From Peptoniphilus_A sp022767005 (lineage in GTDB: Bacteria > Bacillota > Clostridia > Tissierellales > Peptoniphilaceae), in assembly GCF_050315115.1 (NCBI RefSeq), contig NZ_JBNPOJ010000004.1:62001-126000 (forward strand): DNA of 64,000 nucleotides, given 5' to 3'. The notes beneath the pieces were generated by a model. That model was given only the letters and a program-made list of their open reading frames with translations, ran no database searches and was not told where the DNA came from. Positions 8,531 through 16,566 of the stretch are shown in pieces; the stretch's first letter is position 1, and each line of letters starts with the position of its first letter. Both the position numbers and the translations under genes were made by a program.

Positions 8531-8566
8531 AAAAATTCTTTCACTCTATCGAATGAAAGAATTTTA
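8531..8566 (-). terminator. Terminator of the phospholipase-like gene, before asnA
   Basis: The arms at 8532-8543 and 8554-8565 form a perfect 12-bp stem (AAAATTCTTTCA with TGAAAGAATTTT) around a 10-nt loop. A T-run follows on the minus strand. Confidence 0.8.
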
Positions 8567-8570
8567 CTTC

Positions 8571-9221
8571 TTAAATAAATTGTATATCAAATTCCCCACT
8601 ATATTCAAGTATTGATTCAATAACAAGAATAGAAATATTTGTTGACAAATTTAAAGCAAAATTTAAATCATTATCAAAACTGTGGTTTGAATTCTTATAC
8701 TCATTAATTACATTAACTAAATACTTTTTAATTTTTTTATCAAGACTTAAATCTAAATCTTCAAAAATTCTTATGTTTTCTAAAGAAATTACTTCCTTAT
8801 AATTTTCTTCTAAATACTTACTTTCTCGAGCATATAAAGCTAGATCTTGTTCATACCTAATATGTTTTCTTAGATTTTCAACAAAAGTCATTCTGTAAGC
8901 GTGAGGATAACATACAAAATCGCAAAGATAATGCATAATTATGCCCAACTTTTTACTAATATAATTAATAAATAATTTACTTTCATTGCCCTCAGAATAA
9001 GAATATCTAGAAAAATAAATAAGTCTACTTATCTCCCTTGCTATATAATCTCCTGATTCATCAAAATAATGTCTCTTTGTCTTATAGTAAGGTAAAACAT
9101 CTGGAGCAATTGAACCCCAAAGCAATTTATCTAAATTTAAGTTGATACTATATTTATCTTTTATTCTATCGTGGACTATTTTTGCCACAATCTTATGTGT
9201 ATCTGGTAAAATTTTAAACAC
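8571..9221 (-). CDS. Zinc-dependent phospholipase C-like protein
   Basis: This 216-residue protein resembles the Zn-dependent phospholipase C/S1-P1-like fold (PF00882-type). Candidate metal ligands appear in order: PDTH near residue 7, GSIAPDVLPYY, KRHYFDES, GIIMHYLCDFVCYPH and HIRYEQDLAL. Unlike secreted clostridial alpha-toxin it has no signal peptide, so it is probably intracellular; such homologues are common and uncharacterised in Firmicutes. The GTG start has only AGGA two bases upstream, so translation initiation looks weak. A strong sigma-A promoter lies 33 nt upstream. Confidence 0.72.
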   Translation of the reverse strand: MFKILPDTHKIVAKIVHDRIKDKYSINLNLDKLLWGSIAPDVLPYYKTKRHYFDESGDYIAREISRLIYFSRYSYSEGNESKLFINYISKKLGIIMHYLCDFVCYPHAYRMTFVENLRKHIRYEQDLALYARESKYLEENYKEVISLENIRIFEDLDLSLDKKIKKYLVNVINEYKNSNHSFDNDLNFALNLSTNISILVIESILEYSGEFDIQFI

Positions 9222-9253
9222 ATCCTAATAAAATTATATTTTAATACTATTCA

Positions 9254-9282
9254 ATTTTATACTTAAAAAACTAAATTGTCAA
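9254..9282 (-). promoter_or_regulatory. Sigma-A promoter of the phospholipase-like gene
   Basis: TTGACA (9277-9282) and TAAAAT (9254-9259) are separated by exactly 17 bp on the minus strand. The -35 box lies just past the stop codon of the upstream GH18 gene. Confidence 0.75.
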
Positions 9283-9284
9283 TT

Positions 9285-10919
9285 TCAGTTTGTCTTTTCT
9301 AATTCTTTAGAAATTACATCCCAAATATTTTTAGTCTCAAATCCAAGTCTCCAACTTCCAACTCCAGCTAAATTATATTTATTTACAAGAGAAACTTTTT
9401 TCTCAATTGAATTTGCATCTTCAATCCAAATTTTATAAGTTGAACCATTTTCTTGATATTCAACATAATTTTGTTGTGAATCTTTGTCCCAAATTGGTTT
9501 TAAATTCTTAGAAACAATAATATTTGAAACTTCAGACATAGAAACTGTTTTTGATGTAACTTTTCCATTAGAGTCTTTCCATAATCTTGTATAAAGTGGA
9601 ACACCTAAAATCATTTTTTTATTAGGAACACTTCTAAATAGTACATTTATACTTCCTTCAACCCACTTATATTGAGCAACTGAACCTGCTTCTTCTGATG
9701 AACCCCAATGTTGATCATAAGCCATAACTACTATATAATCAGAAATTTCTGCTAGAGCCTTTCTATCATAAGGTTCTTTAGTAACATCAGAAGAAATTTG
9801 CGGAGTCACATCAACTGTCAAGATAAAATCTTCTCCAGCACTTTCTCTAAACTCTTTTACAAAAGCAGTTATATTATCTCTGTCTTCATTTCTCGTATGC
9901 TCAAAATCAATGTTTATACCCTTCATATTATACTTTCTACAAAGTTCTAAAGTTTTATCTACGATTTTCTTGCGAGTTTCCTTATTAGACAAAGCTTCAT
10001 GAGTAATATCTGGGTCAAAAGAATTATCCAAATAAGCCCAAACTTTTATTCCTAAATCATTATATTTTTTTATATAATTTAGGTTTCCCCTATCTATCAT
10101 ATCGCCATTTCCATTTCTAATGGAAAACCAAGTAGGGATAATTACATCAAGACCATTAATTCCAACTATTTGATTAACTTTTTCATCAGAATGTTCTGCA
10201 TAGGTATAATCCCATGTTAAATTAATTGGACTTTTAGATTTGTTTTTTGTTGCAGATGCTAAAGTGAACTTTTCAAAATTTTCATCAACACCATCTTTTA
10301 AAACATAGCCTGCATATCCTTCAAGCATTCTAACTTTATAGTATTTGCCTTTTTCGCCATATACATATAAATTTTCACCCTGAGGAAGTTTTTTGATAAT
10401 TGGACTTCTACGAGAACTATCTTCTCTCAAAAGAGTTTCTTTTGTAGTCTTAGTTAAATCGTATTCTTTATCTCTATAATCTAAAAGCAAAAGTCTAATA
10501 TCTTTATTATATCTTAGGCTTACATTGTAATCGTATATAAATGCTTCGATTGGAAGCATAATCTTCCCATTTTTTTCAATAACTGGCGCTCTTAGATCTA
10601 TTGTTCCACTATTGAATTTTGCATTATATTCATTTAACTTTAAAATTTTATTTGCATGTTCATTTTTTATTTTTACTTCTCCAGTTGATTTATCATAAAA
10701 AATATTTTCATCTAAATATTCTTTTATGTAATCAAGAGATAAATAAATCATGCCATCTTCTATGCAAAAATCTTCTTTGTCAATGTCTTTATCTTCTGTT
10801 ATAAAGTTAAATTTATCGTATTTAGTTGAAATTTTAGTAGTTCCTCTATTTTCAACAAATAAAAATGCACCTGCCGCCAAAATAATAATCAAAAAAATTC
10901 CCAAAAAAATCTTTTTCAT
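9285..10919 (-). CDS. Secreted GH18 glycoside hydrolase with SH3-type and copper-amine-oxidase-N-type domains
   Basis: This 544-residue exported protein has a signal anchor (KKIFLGIFLIIILAAGAFLF), an N-terminal copper-amine-oxidase-N-like stalk domain (about 40-150), an SH3-like wall-binding domain (about 160-215; LLREDSSRRSP to GYAGYVL) and a GH18 barrel (about 235-540). The barrel strand MKGINIDFEHT retains the catalytic Glu of the DxxDxDxE motif. This layout resembles spore or cell-wall N-acetylglucosaminidases (YaaH/SleL group), so it likely acts on peptidoglycan outside the membrane. Substrate is inferred. The start has GAGGTGAT upstream. Confidence 0.83.
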   Translation of the reverse strand: MKKIFLGIFLIIILAAGAFLFVENRGTTKISTKYDKFNFITEDKDIDKEDFCIEDGMIYLSLDYIKEYLDENIFYDKSTGEVKIKNEHANKILKLNEYNAKFNSGTIDLRAPVIEKNGKIMLPIEAFIYDYNVSLRYNKDIRLLLLDYRDKEYDLTKTTKETLLREDSSRRSPIIKKLPQGENLYVYGEKGKYYKVRMLEGYAGYVLKDGVDENFEKFTLASATKNKSKSPINLTWDYTYAEHSDEKVNQIVGINGLDVIIPTWFSIRNGNGDMIDRGNLNYIKKYNDLGIKVWAYLDNSFDPDITHEALSNKETRKKIVDKTLELCRKYNMKGINIDFEHTRNEDRDNITAFVKEFRESAGEDFILTVDVTPQISSDVTKEPYDRKALAEISDYIVVMAYDQHWGSSEEAGSVAQYKWVEGSINVLFRSVPNKKMILGVPLYTRLWKDSNGKVTSKTVSMSEVSNIIVSKNLKPIWDKDSQQNYVEYQENGSTYKIWIEDANSIEKKVSLVNKYNLAGVGSWRLGFETKNIWDVISKELEKTN

Positions 10920-10964
10920 TTATATCACCTCTTTAATTTATTTGCTCAAAATAAAAGATACTAA

Positions 10965-10985
10965 AAATAGGACTTAAAGTCCCAC
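10965..10985 (-). terminator. Weak terminator after rplS
   Basis: GGACTT/AAGTCC forms a short stem followed by TATTTTTAG on the minus strand. The tiny loop makes it a weak candidate, so readthrough into the GH18 gene is possible. Confidence 0.4.
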
Positions 10986-10987
10986 TC

Positions 10988-11335
10988 TTAGTAATTAGTC
11001 TTTTCTTTAACTTTTGCAGCCTTACCTTGTCTATCTCTAAGATAGTAAAGTTTAGCACGTCTAACTCTACCTTTTCTTGTAACAACAAGATCAGCAATTC
11101 TTGGTGAGTTAAGTAGGAAAGTTCTTTCAACTCCAATACCATAAGAAATTCTTCTTACTGTAAAAGTTTTTCTAGAGCTTTTTCCTTGAATCTTTATTAC
11201 AGTTCCATCAAATACTTGGATTCTTTTTCTTTCGCCTTCAATAATTTTATAGTGAACACTTACAGTATCCCCAACATTAAATTTAGGTAAATTTTCATTT
11301 AATTGTTCATCTTCAATAGCTTTAATATAGTCCAT
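10988..11335 (-). CDS. rplS: 50S ribosomal protein L19
   Basis: L19 sits at the 30S-50S interface. The 115 residues include the family signatures FNVGDTVSVHYKI, FDGTVIKIQGKSSRKTFTVRRISYG and VERTFLLNSPRI, and the typical RAKLYYLRDRQGKAAKVKE tail. Its ATG lies inside the 3' end of trmD (14-nt overlap), behind AAGGAGG. It is the last gene of the ylxM-ffh-rpsP-rimM-trmD-rplS operon. Confidence 0.98.
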   Translation of the reverse strand: MDYIKAIEDEQLNENLPKFNVGDTVSVHYKIIEGERKRIQVFDGTVIKIQGKSSRKTFTVRRISYGIGVERTFLLNSPRIADLVVTRKGRVRRAKLYYLRDRQGKAAKVKEKTNY

Positions 11336-12065
11336 TGTCTTTACCTCCTTCCAGTAAATCTTTCAATATATCTTTTTCTTCATCATTTAAAATTTTATTT
11401 TTTAATAAATCTGGTCTTTTCTGCAAAGTATTTTTTATAGATTCTCTAAGCCTATATTTTCTTATTTTTTCATGATCTCCACTTAAAAGAATATCAGGGA
11501 CTTCAAGTCCTCTAAATTCTCTTGGCCTAGTATATTGTGGATACTCTAAAAGACCATTATAATGAGACTCATCTTTAAAAGACTCATCGCTTGCAAGAAC
11601 ACCATCAAGAAGCCTTGATACACCATCTATAATTACCATAGAAGCCAGCTCTCCACCAGTTAAAACATAATCACCAATGGAAATTTCTTCATCTACATAA
11701 TTTTCAATGACTCTATTATCAATGCCTTCGTAATGGCCATTTAAAAGTATTATGTGTTCTTCACTTTTAAGTTCCTTTAGTTTATCTTGATTTAAAACCT
11801 CTCCTTGTGGAGACATATAGTAAACTTTAGAGTTACTTGTCTTTACAGATTCTATTGCCTCTACTATTGGCTTAATTTGCATTAGCATACCTGGTCCACC
11901 GCCATAGGGGTAATCGTCTGCTTGTAGATATTTGTTTATAGCAAAATCTCTAATATCCACAGTTTCGAGATCTAATTTTCCTTCACCGATAGCCCTTCCA
12001 ACAATAGAAAAATCTCTAATGTTATTTATGAATTCGGGAAATAATGTTAAAACACTTATTTTCAC
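11322..12065 (-). CDS. trmD: tRNA (guanine37-N1)-methyltransferase
   Basis: TrmD methylates G37 of tRNAs with S-adenosylmethionine, preventing +1 frameshifts. The 247-residue protein shows the trefoil-knot SPOUT motifs YPYGGGPGMLMQ, LLNGHYEGIDNRV, SIGDYVLTGGELASMVIIDGV and the catalytic-loop DESHYNGLLEYPQYTRP. The start is GTG, overlapping the rimM stop as GTGA. It belongs to the ribosome-maturation operon. Confidence 0.98.
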   Translation of the reverse strand: MKISVLTLFPEFINNIRDFSIVGRAIGEGKLDLETVDIRDFAINKYLQADDYPYGGGPGMLMQIKPIVEAIESVKTSNSKVYYMSPQGEVLNQDKLKELKSEEHIILLNGHYEGIDNRVIENYVDEEISIGDYVLTGGELASMVIIDGVSRLLDGVLASDESFKDESHYNGLLEYPQYTRPREFRGLEVPDILLSGDHEKIRKYRLRESIKNTLQKRPDLLKNKILNDEEKDILKDLLEGGKDNGLY

Positions 12066-12565
12066 AAAATCATTCCTTCTATTAATTTAATAGTTATTGT
12101 AGAATCTATTTTCTTAATAAACTCCTTAACTGCAGGTATTTGATAAATACTTTTATCTTCACTTTCAATTATAAAAATATCATTAGCAGGATATTCTAAT
12201 ACCTCTTTTAATATTCCTATATAATTTTTTTCAGTATCATAAACTTTTTTGCCAATTATATCAGAAATATAGTATTGGTTCTCATCTAAAGCTAATCTAT
12301 CTTCATCTTTAATATAAATATAGCTGCCCTTTAAACTGAGGACATTATTAATATTTTCATAGCCATCAAAAGTAATGTAAACAAAATTATTCACTCTAAC
12401 TCTTTTAATAGAAAATTCCGTTAATTCATCGCCTACAAATACGCTTTTTAATTCAGAAAATCTTTTGTTATCAAAAGTATAAGACTCAACTTTAATTTCA
12501 CCCTTAATACCATGAGTATTTATTATCTTTCCAATGCACGTAATTGAATCTTTAATATTCTTCAA
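12062..12565 (-). CDS. rimM: 16S rRNA processing protein RimM
   Basis: RimM binds S19 and helps 30S head maturation. The 167 residues match the usual length. The N-terminal domain starts CIGKIINTHGIKGEIKV, and the C-terminal PRC-barrel domain includes YYISDIIGKKVY and EYPANDIFIIE. It overlaps the 3' end of the KH-domain gene by 14 nt and overlaps trmD by GTGA, so translation is probably coupled along the operon. Confidence 0.95.
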   Translation of the reverse strand: MKNIKDSITCIGKIINTHGIKGEIKVESYTFDNKRFSELKSVFVGDELTEFSIKRVRVNNFVYITFDGYENINNVLSLKGSYIYIKDEDRLALDENQYYISDIIGKKVYDTEKNYIGILKEVLEYPANDIFIIESEDKSIYQIPAVKEFIKKIDSTITIKLIEGMIL

Positions 12566-12785
12566 TTTCTAAATTAACCTTTACATCTTCTTTTAGTGAA
12601 ACAGCTTTTAAGATTGCTCTTATTGCCTTAGCAATTCTACCTTGTTTGCCAATAACTTTTCCCATATCATTTGATGCAACTTTAAGAGTAATATCAATTG
12701 AATTGTCATTCCTCGTCATTGTTACATCAACTGAAGAAGGATCGTCAACTAAAGATTTAGCAATATATTCAATTAATTCAACCAT
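12552..12785 (-). CDS. khpA: KH-domain RNA-binding protein KhpA (YlqC)
   Basis: This small 77-residue protein is a single KH domain with the RNA-binding loop GKVIGKQGRIAKAIRAIL (GxxG as GKQG). KhpA pairs with KhpB/Jag in other Firmicutes and affects division and small-RNA biology. It lies between rpsP and rimM, the position conserved across Firmicutes. khpB is not in the window. Confidence 0.93.
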   Translation of the reverse strand: MVELIEYIAKSLVDDPSSVDVTMTRNDNSIDITLKVASNDMGKVIGKQGRIAKAIRAILKAVSLKEDVKVNLEIEEY

Positions 12786-12806
12786 TTTGGTCCTCCAAAC
12801 ATACTG

Positions 12807-13106
12807 TTATTCAGTAGCTTCTGATTCACTTGCTTCTGCTGTATTATTTGAGTTTGCACCAGCATTATATACTGAATTTTCTCTGAAAAGTCTGTCAACT
12901 GTATCAGTAGGTTTTGCACCATTTTTGATCCAATTATTTGCTTTTTCTGAGTCTACAACAACTTTTTTAGGAGTTGTTAGTGGGTTATAGTAACCAATCT
13001 CCTCGATGAATTTTCCATCTCTAGGACTTCTAGAGTCTGCTACAACTATTCTATAAAAGGGTTTTTTCTTTGTACCCATTCTTCTAAGTCTAATTTTAAC
13101 TGCCAA
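12807..13106 (-). CDS. rpsP: 30S ribosomal protein S16
   Basis: S16 is an assembly protein of the 30S body. MAVKIRLRRMGTKKKPFYRIVVADSRSPRDGKFIEE is the invariant N-terminus, here broken only by this note: key residues are RLRRMG and the PFYRIVVADSR segment. I chose the TTG at 13106, eight bases behind GGAGG, because it restores that N-terminus; the longer GTG version would swallow its own ribosome binding site. The protein is 99 residues and ends with an acidic Ala/Glu/Ser tail. Confidence 0.96.
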   Translation of the reverse strand: MAVKIRLRRMGTKKKPFYRIVVADSRSPRDGKFIEEIGYYNPLTTPKKVVVDSEKANNWIKNGAKPTDTVDRLFRENSVYNAGANSNNTAEASESEATE

Positions 13107-13154
13107 ATTATTCACCTCCACAATAAAATTTATATATTAAAATATATAAGCACA

Positions 13155-14492
13155 TTAAAAGGAAAAAGGTAATTTAAACTTTCTCTTTCCCATACTTTTG
13201 GACATATTTCCAAATTGTTTCATCATCTTTCTCATGTCTTTAAACTGTTTTATAAGTTTATTCACATCTGCTGGACTAGTTCCAGAACCCTTTGCAATTC
13301 TTTTTCTTCTTGATGAATCTATGATTTCAGGCTTTTGTCTTTCCTTTTTTGTCATAGAAAGAATCATTGCCTCAACTTTTGCAAATTCATTGTCAGGTAA
13401 GCTAATACCCTTTAAAGCCTTACTATTCATACCAGGTATCATTCCTATAATGTCCTCAAGTGGCCCCATATTCTTCATTTGCTGCATTTGATCTAAAAAG
13501 TCTTCAAAAGTAAAAGTTGACTTTCTAAGTTTTTCTTCAAGTTCTTTTGCTTTTTTTTCATCCACAGCTGATTGTGCTTTTTCAATTAAGGAGAGCACAT
13601 CTCCCATTCCAAGTATTCTTGAAGCCATTCTATCTGGGTGGAAGACTTCAATATTATCCATCTTTTCACCACTGGCAATAAATTTAATAGGAACATCAGT
13701 AACAGATCTAATTGATAGAGCAGCACCACCTCTAGCATCGCCATCAAGTTTAGTAAGTATTACACCTGTTAACTTTAACATATCGTCAAACTTGTCGGCA
13801 ACATTTACTGCATCTTGACCAGTCATTGCATCAAGCACAAGAAGAACTTCTGAAGGCTCAAGTGCCTCATGAATATCTTGAAGCTCCTTCATTAGCTTTT
13901 CGTCAATGTGAAGCCTACCAGCTGTATCTATGATAACTACATCATTTCCATTTTTCTTAGCATGCTCAAGAGCTGCTTTAGAAATATCTACTGGAGAAAT
14001 CTTATCTCCCATTGTGAAAACTGGAGTGTCAACTGATTTACCAACAACTTGAAGCTGTTTTATAGCTGCTGGTCTATAAATATCACAAGCAACTAAAAGA
14101 GGTCTTTTACCGTCTTTCTTTAATTTATTTGCAAGTTTACCACTCGTAGTAGTTTTACCTGCACCTTGAAGTCCACACATCATTATAACTGTAGGCTTTT
14201 TTGAAAAGTCAATTTTAACTTCGTTAGTCCCCATTAAACTTGTGAGTTCTTCATTTACAATTTTAATAACTTGTTGGCCTGGAGTAAGAGATTCTAAAAC
14301 TTCTTTTCCCAAAGCTCTCTCTTTAACTGTTTTCACAAAGTCTTTAACAACTTTAAAATTTACATCAGCCTCAAGAAGTGCAAGTTTTACTTCACGCATA
14401 GCTGCGTCAATATCTTTTTCGGATAATCTACCTTTTCCTGTTAATTTTTGCAAAGTACTTTGCAATTTATCAGATAAACTTTCGAATACCAA
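13155..14492 (-). CDS. ffh: Signal recognition particle GTPase Ffh
   Basis: Ffh binds signal peptides on ribosomes together with SRP RNA and docks with FtsY. The 445 residues show the N domain, then the G domain (GLQGAGKTTTSGKLA, DTAGRLHIDEKL, TKLDGDARGG) and a methionine-rich M domain (DFLDQMQQMKNMGPLEDIIGMIPGMN, then the RKRIAKGSGT RNA-binding helix). ylxM lies 11 nt upstream. The SRP RNA gene is not in the window. Confidence 0.98.
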   Translation of the reverse strand: MVFESLSDKLQSTLQKLTGKGRLSEKDIDAAMREVKLALLEADVNFKVVKDFVKTVKERALGKEVLESLTPGQQVIKIVNEELTSLMGTNEVKIDFSKKPTVIMMCGLQGAGKTTTSGKLANKLKKDGKRPLLVACDIYRPAAIKQLQVVGKSVDTPVFTMGDKISPVDISKAALEHAKKNGNDVVIIDTAGRLHIDEKLMKELQDIHEALEPSEVLLVLDAMTGQDAVNVADKFDDMLKLTGVILTKLDGDARGGAALSIRSVTDVPIKFIASGEKMDNIEVFHPDRMASRILGMGDVLSLIEKAQSAVDEKKAKELEEKLRKSTFTFEDFLDQMQQMKNMGPLEDIIGMIPGMNSKALKGISLPDNEFAKVEAMILSMTKKERQKPEIIDSSRRKRIAKGSGTSPADVNKLIKQFKDMRKMMKQFGNMSKSMGKRKFKLPFSF

Positions 14493-14503
14493 AAATTCAC
14501 CTC

Positions 14504-14860
14504 CTAGTCAAAAAGTATTTTTCTTAGCTCTTTAAACTTCATATTGTTATTTTCATTTAAAGAATCTTTTTCTATACTTTCTAATATAGTTTCAATTTCT
14601 CTTCTTTTTATTTCTTTGTTATCTTCTTCTTTTTTTGCATTTTTTATTAATTCAAGTTTTTTTTCAAAGTCTTCTAAATTATTTTCTGCCCTTTTTAAAT
14701 TATCAAAAACCGCTTGTTTTGAGATATTGAGTTCTGACGATATCTCGTTTATTGTGCAGTCATAGACATAATACATAAATGCGGCTTTTCTTTGCTTTTC
14801 AGTAAGAAGATTTCCATAAAAATCAAGTAAGTTGTTCATCCTAAAAAATTTTTCGTTCAT
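14504..14860 (-). CDS. ylxM: YlxM/p13-like helix-turn-helix protein
   Basis: This 118-residue DNA- or ribosome-associated protein always precedes ffh and can stimulate SRP function in streptococci. FRMNNLLDFYGNLLTEKQRKAAFMYYVYDCTI is the family core (given here in full only as the motif LTEKQRKAAFMYYV), followed by a sigma-factor-like HTH (EISSELNISKQAVFDNLKRAE) and an acidic helical tail. I chose ATG 14860 behind GGTGAT instead of the longer ORF, whose extra nine codons are not family-like. It is the first gene of the ffh operon. Confidence 0.9.
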   Translation of the reverse strand: MNEKFFRMNNLLDFYGNLLTEKQRKAAFMYYVYDCTINEISSELNISKQAVFDNLKRAENNLEDFEKKLELIKNAKKEEDNKEIKRREIETILESIEKDSLNENNNMKFKELRKILFD

Positions 14861-14908
14861 TTTATCACCATTCTCTAGCCTGGTCAACCTTTTTACTTGA
14901 CCTTTATT

Positions 14909-14937
14909 ATTTTAGCTAATACCTTCAAATATGTCAA
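14909..14937 (-). promoter_or_regulatory. Sigma-A promoter of the ylxM-ffh-rpsP-khpA-rimM-trmD-rplS operon
   Basis: TTGACA (14932-14937) and TAAAAT (14909-14914) are separated by 17 bp on the minus strand. The start site would fall about 45 nt before ylxM. Between it and ylxM is a GGTCAA/TTGACC inverted repeat (14882-14904) of unknown use. From here to the ftsY terminator (about 170 nt) I see only AT-rich sequence. Confidence 0.8.
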
Positions 14938-15114
14938 TAACATTTTTTACTTTTTTTAATTATTTTTTATAAATGGAAATACCTTTATTTGATAATAATT
15001 TATTACTAAAAGTTTAACTTAAATGAATAAGTAGTCCTTAAATGTTAAATTGTTAAAATTCACACTTAAAATTATTGTTATAATTTTTTATATTTGGAAA
15101 TAAAATTTTTCGTA

Positions 15115-15144
15115 AAAAAAAGTAGGAAAATCCTACTTTAATAA
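15115..15144 (-). terminator. Terminator after ftsY
   Basis: AAAGTAGGA and TCCTACTTT pair around a TTT loop and are followed by a run of Ts on the minus strand. It closes the plsX-to-ftsY block before the ffh promoter. Confidence 0.85.
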
Positions 15145-15150
15145 ATATTT

Positions 15151-16557
15151 TTAACCAAAAATTGTTTCTAAAAATGTATCAATATTAAAATCTTGAAGGT
15201 CGTCTATGCCTTCACCAACTCCAATAAGTTTAATTGGAATTCCAAGTTCTGATTGAAGTGCAATGACAACTCCGCCCTTTGCAGTTCCGTCAAGTTTAGT
15301 TAGTGCAATTGCAGTAACATCAGTAACTTCCTTAAAAGTTTTCGCTTGATTAATGGCATTTTGACCAGTTGTTGAATCAAGTACTAATAAATTTTCACGA
15401 TTTGCTTCGGGGTATTTATTAGTTATAATTCTATTGATCTTTTCTAATTCCTTCATTAGATTTGATTTATTGTGAAGTCTTCCCGCTGTATCCACAATCA
15501 GTACGTCTGTTTTTCTAGCTTTTGCTGCTTCAATCGCATCAAAAACAACTGCTGCAGGATCAGATCCTTCATCGTGACTAATTACATCAACATTTGCCCT
15601 ATTTCCCCATTCTTTTAGTTGATCAATGGCTGCTGCTCTAAAGGTATCTGCTGCACAAACTAAAACAGATTTATTTTCCCCTTTAAATCTTTGTGAAAGT
15701 TTGCCAATTGTTGTTGTCTTTCCTACACCATTTACTCCAACAACTAAAATTATAACTGGTGATTCAGAAATTATTTTTGTATTTAATTCTGGATTCATCA
15801 ATTTTTTTGCCTCTTCCATTAAAAGAGGTTTAACTTCTTTAGGATCTTTAATTTTTTCTCTTATAATTGTTTCACGCAAGTTGTCAATTAACTTCATTGT
15901 AGTTTCCATCCCAACATCTGCCGAAATTAAAATATCTTCTAAGTCTTCCAACATTTCATCATCTATTTTTACATAAGCTCCGATTACTGTGTTGATTTTT
16001 ATTCCAACTTCTTTTCTAGTTTTATCTAGACCTTCTTTTAGTCTTTGGAAAAGTGAAATTTTTTTAGGTTCTTCTATAAGTTCTTCTTCTATTGTTTCTT
16101 CTTGGCCTAAATCTTCTTTTACTATTTCTTCATCAAATTCAGGTTTTTCATAAGAATTTATTTCTTTTTTATTTTTCTTAGGTTTTTCTTCAACTTCTAC
16201 ATTTTCAATCTTTTCTTTATTAGTATCTAAATTATCTTTTAAATCTTCAAATATATTTTCTTCAGCTTCTTCTTTTTCTATTTCTAAAGATTCATTATTT
16301 TCTTCTTCATGAGATTTTTCTTCTTCAAAAATTTTTTCAGATAAATCTTCGCTGATTTTTTCATCGCTAGCAGATTTTTCCTCAATGTCTTTAACATCTT
16401 TATCTAAAACAAAACTTTTTTCTAAGTCTCTAGCAATGACTTTATTTGCGTCATCATCTGAAATTATATTTTCAGAAACTTTTTCTTCAGTTTCTTGAAT
16501 TTCTTCTTTAATATCAGTTTCTTTTTTCTTAAATTTATCCTTTAACCAATCAAACAT
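15151..16557 (-). CDS. ftsY: Signal recognition particle receptor FtsY
   Basis: FtsY is the membrane-side SRP receptor GTPase. The 468 residues split into MFDWLKDKFKKK (amphipathic membrane contact), a long very acidic Glu-rich A region (about 13-165) and the NG domain (about 170-468) with GVNGVGKTTTIGKL, DTAGRLHNKSNLMKEL and TKLDGTAKGG. I chose ATG 16557 behind AGGTGA; an in-frame GTG three codons earlier is the alternative. It directly follows smc. Confidence 0.97.
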   Translation of the reverse strand: MFDWLKDKFKKKETDIKEEIQETEEKVSENIISDDDANKVIARDLEKSFVLDKDVKDIEEKSASDEKISEDLSEKIFEEEKSHEEENNESLEIEKEEAEENIFEDLKDNLDTNKEKIENVEVEEKPKKNKKEINSYEKPEFDEEIVKEDLGQEETIEEELIEEPKKISLFQRLKEGLDKTRKEVGIKINTVIGAYVKIDDEMLEDLEDILISADVGMETTMKLIDNLRETIIREKIKDPKEVKPLLMEEAKKLMNPELNTKIISESPVIILVVGVNGVGKTTTIGKLSQRFKGENKSVLVCAADTFRAAAIDQLKEWGNRANVDVISHDEGSDPAAVVFDAIEAAKARKTDVLIVDTAGRLHNKSNLMKELEKINRIITNKYPEANRENLLVLDSTTGQNAINQAKTFKEVTDVTAIALTKLDGTAKGGVVIALQSELGIPIKLIGVGEGIDDLQDFNIDTFLETIFG

Positions 16558-16566
16558 AATTTTCAC

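Noticed and set aside
8512..8570. T-box or other leader for asnA
   Set aside because: Only about 60 nt separate asnA from the upstream gene and they are filled by a terminator hairpin; no T-box sequence is present.
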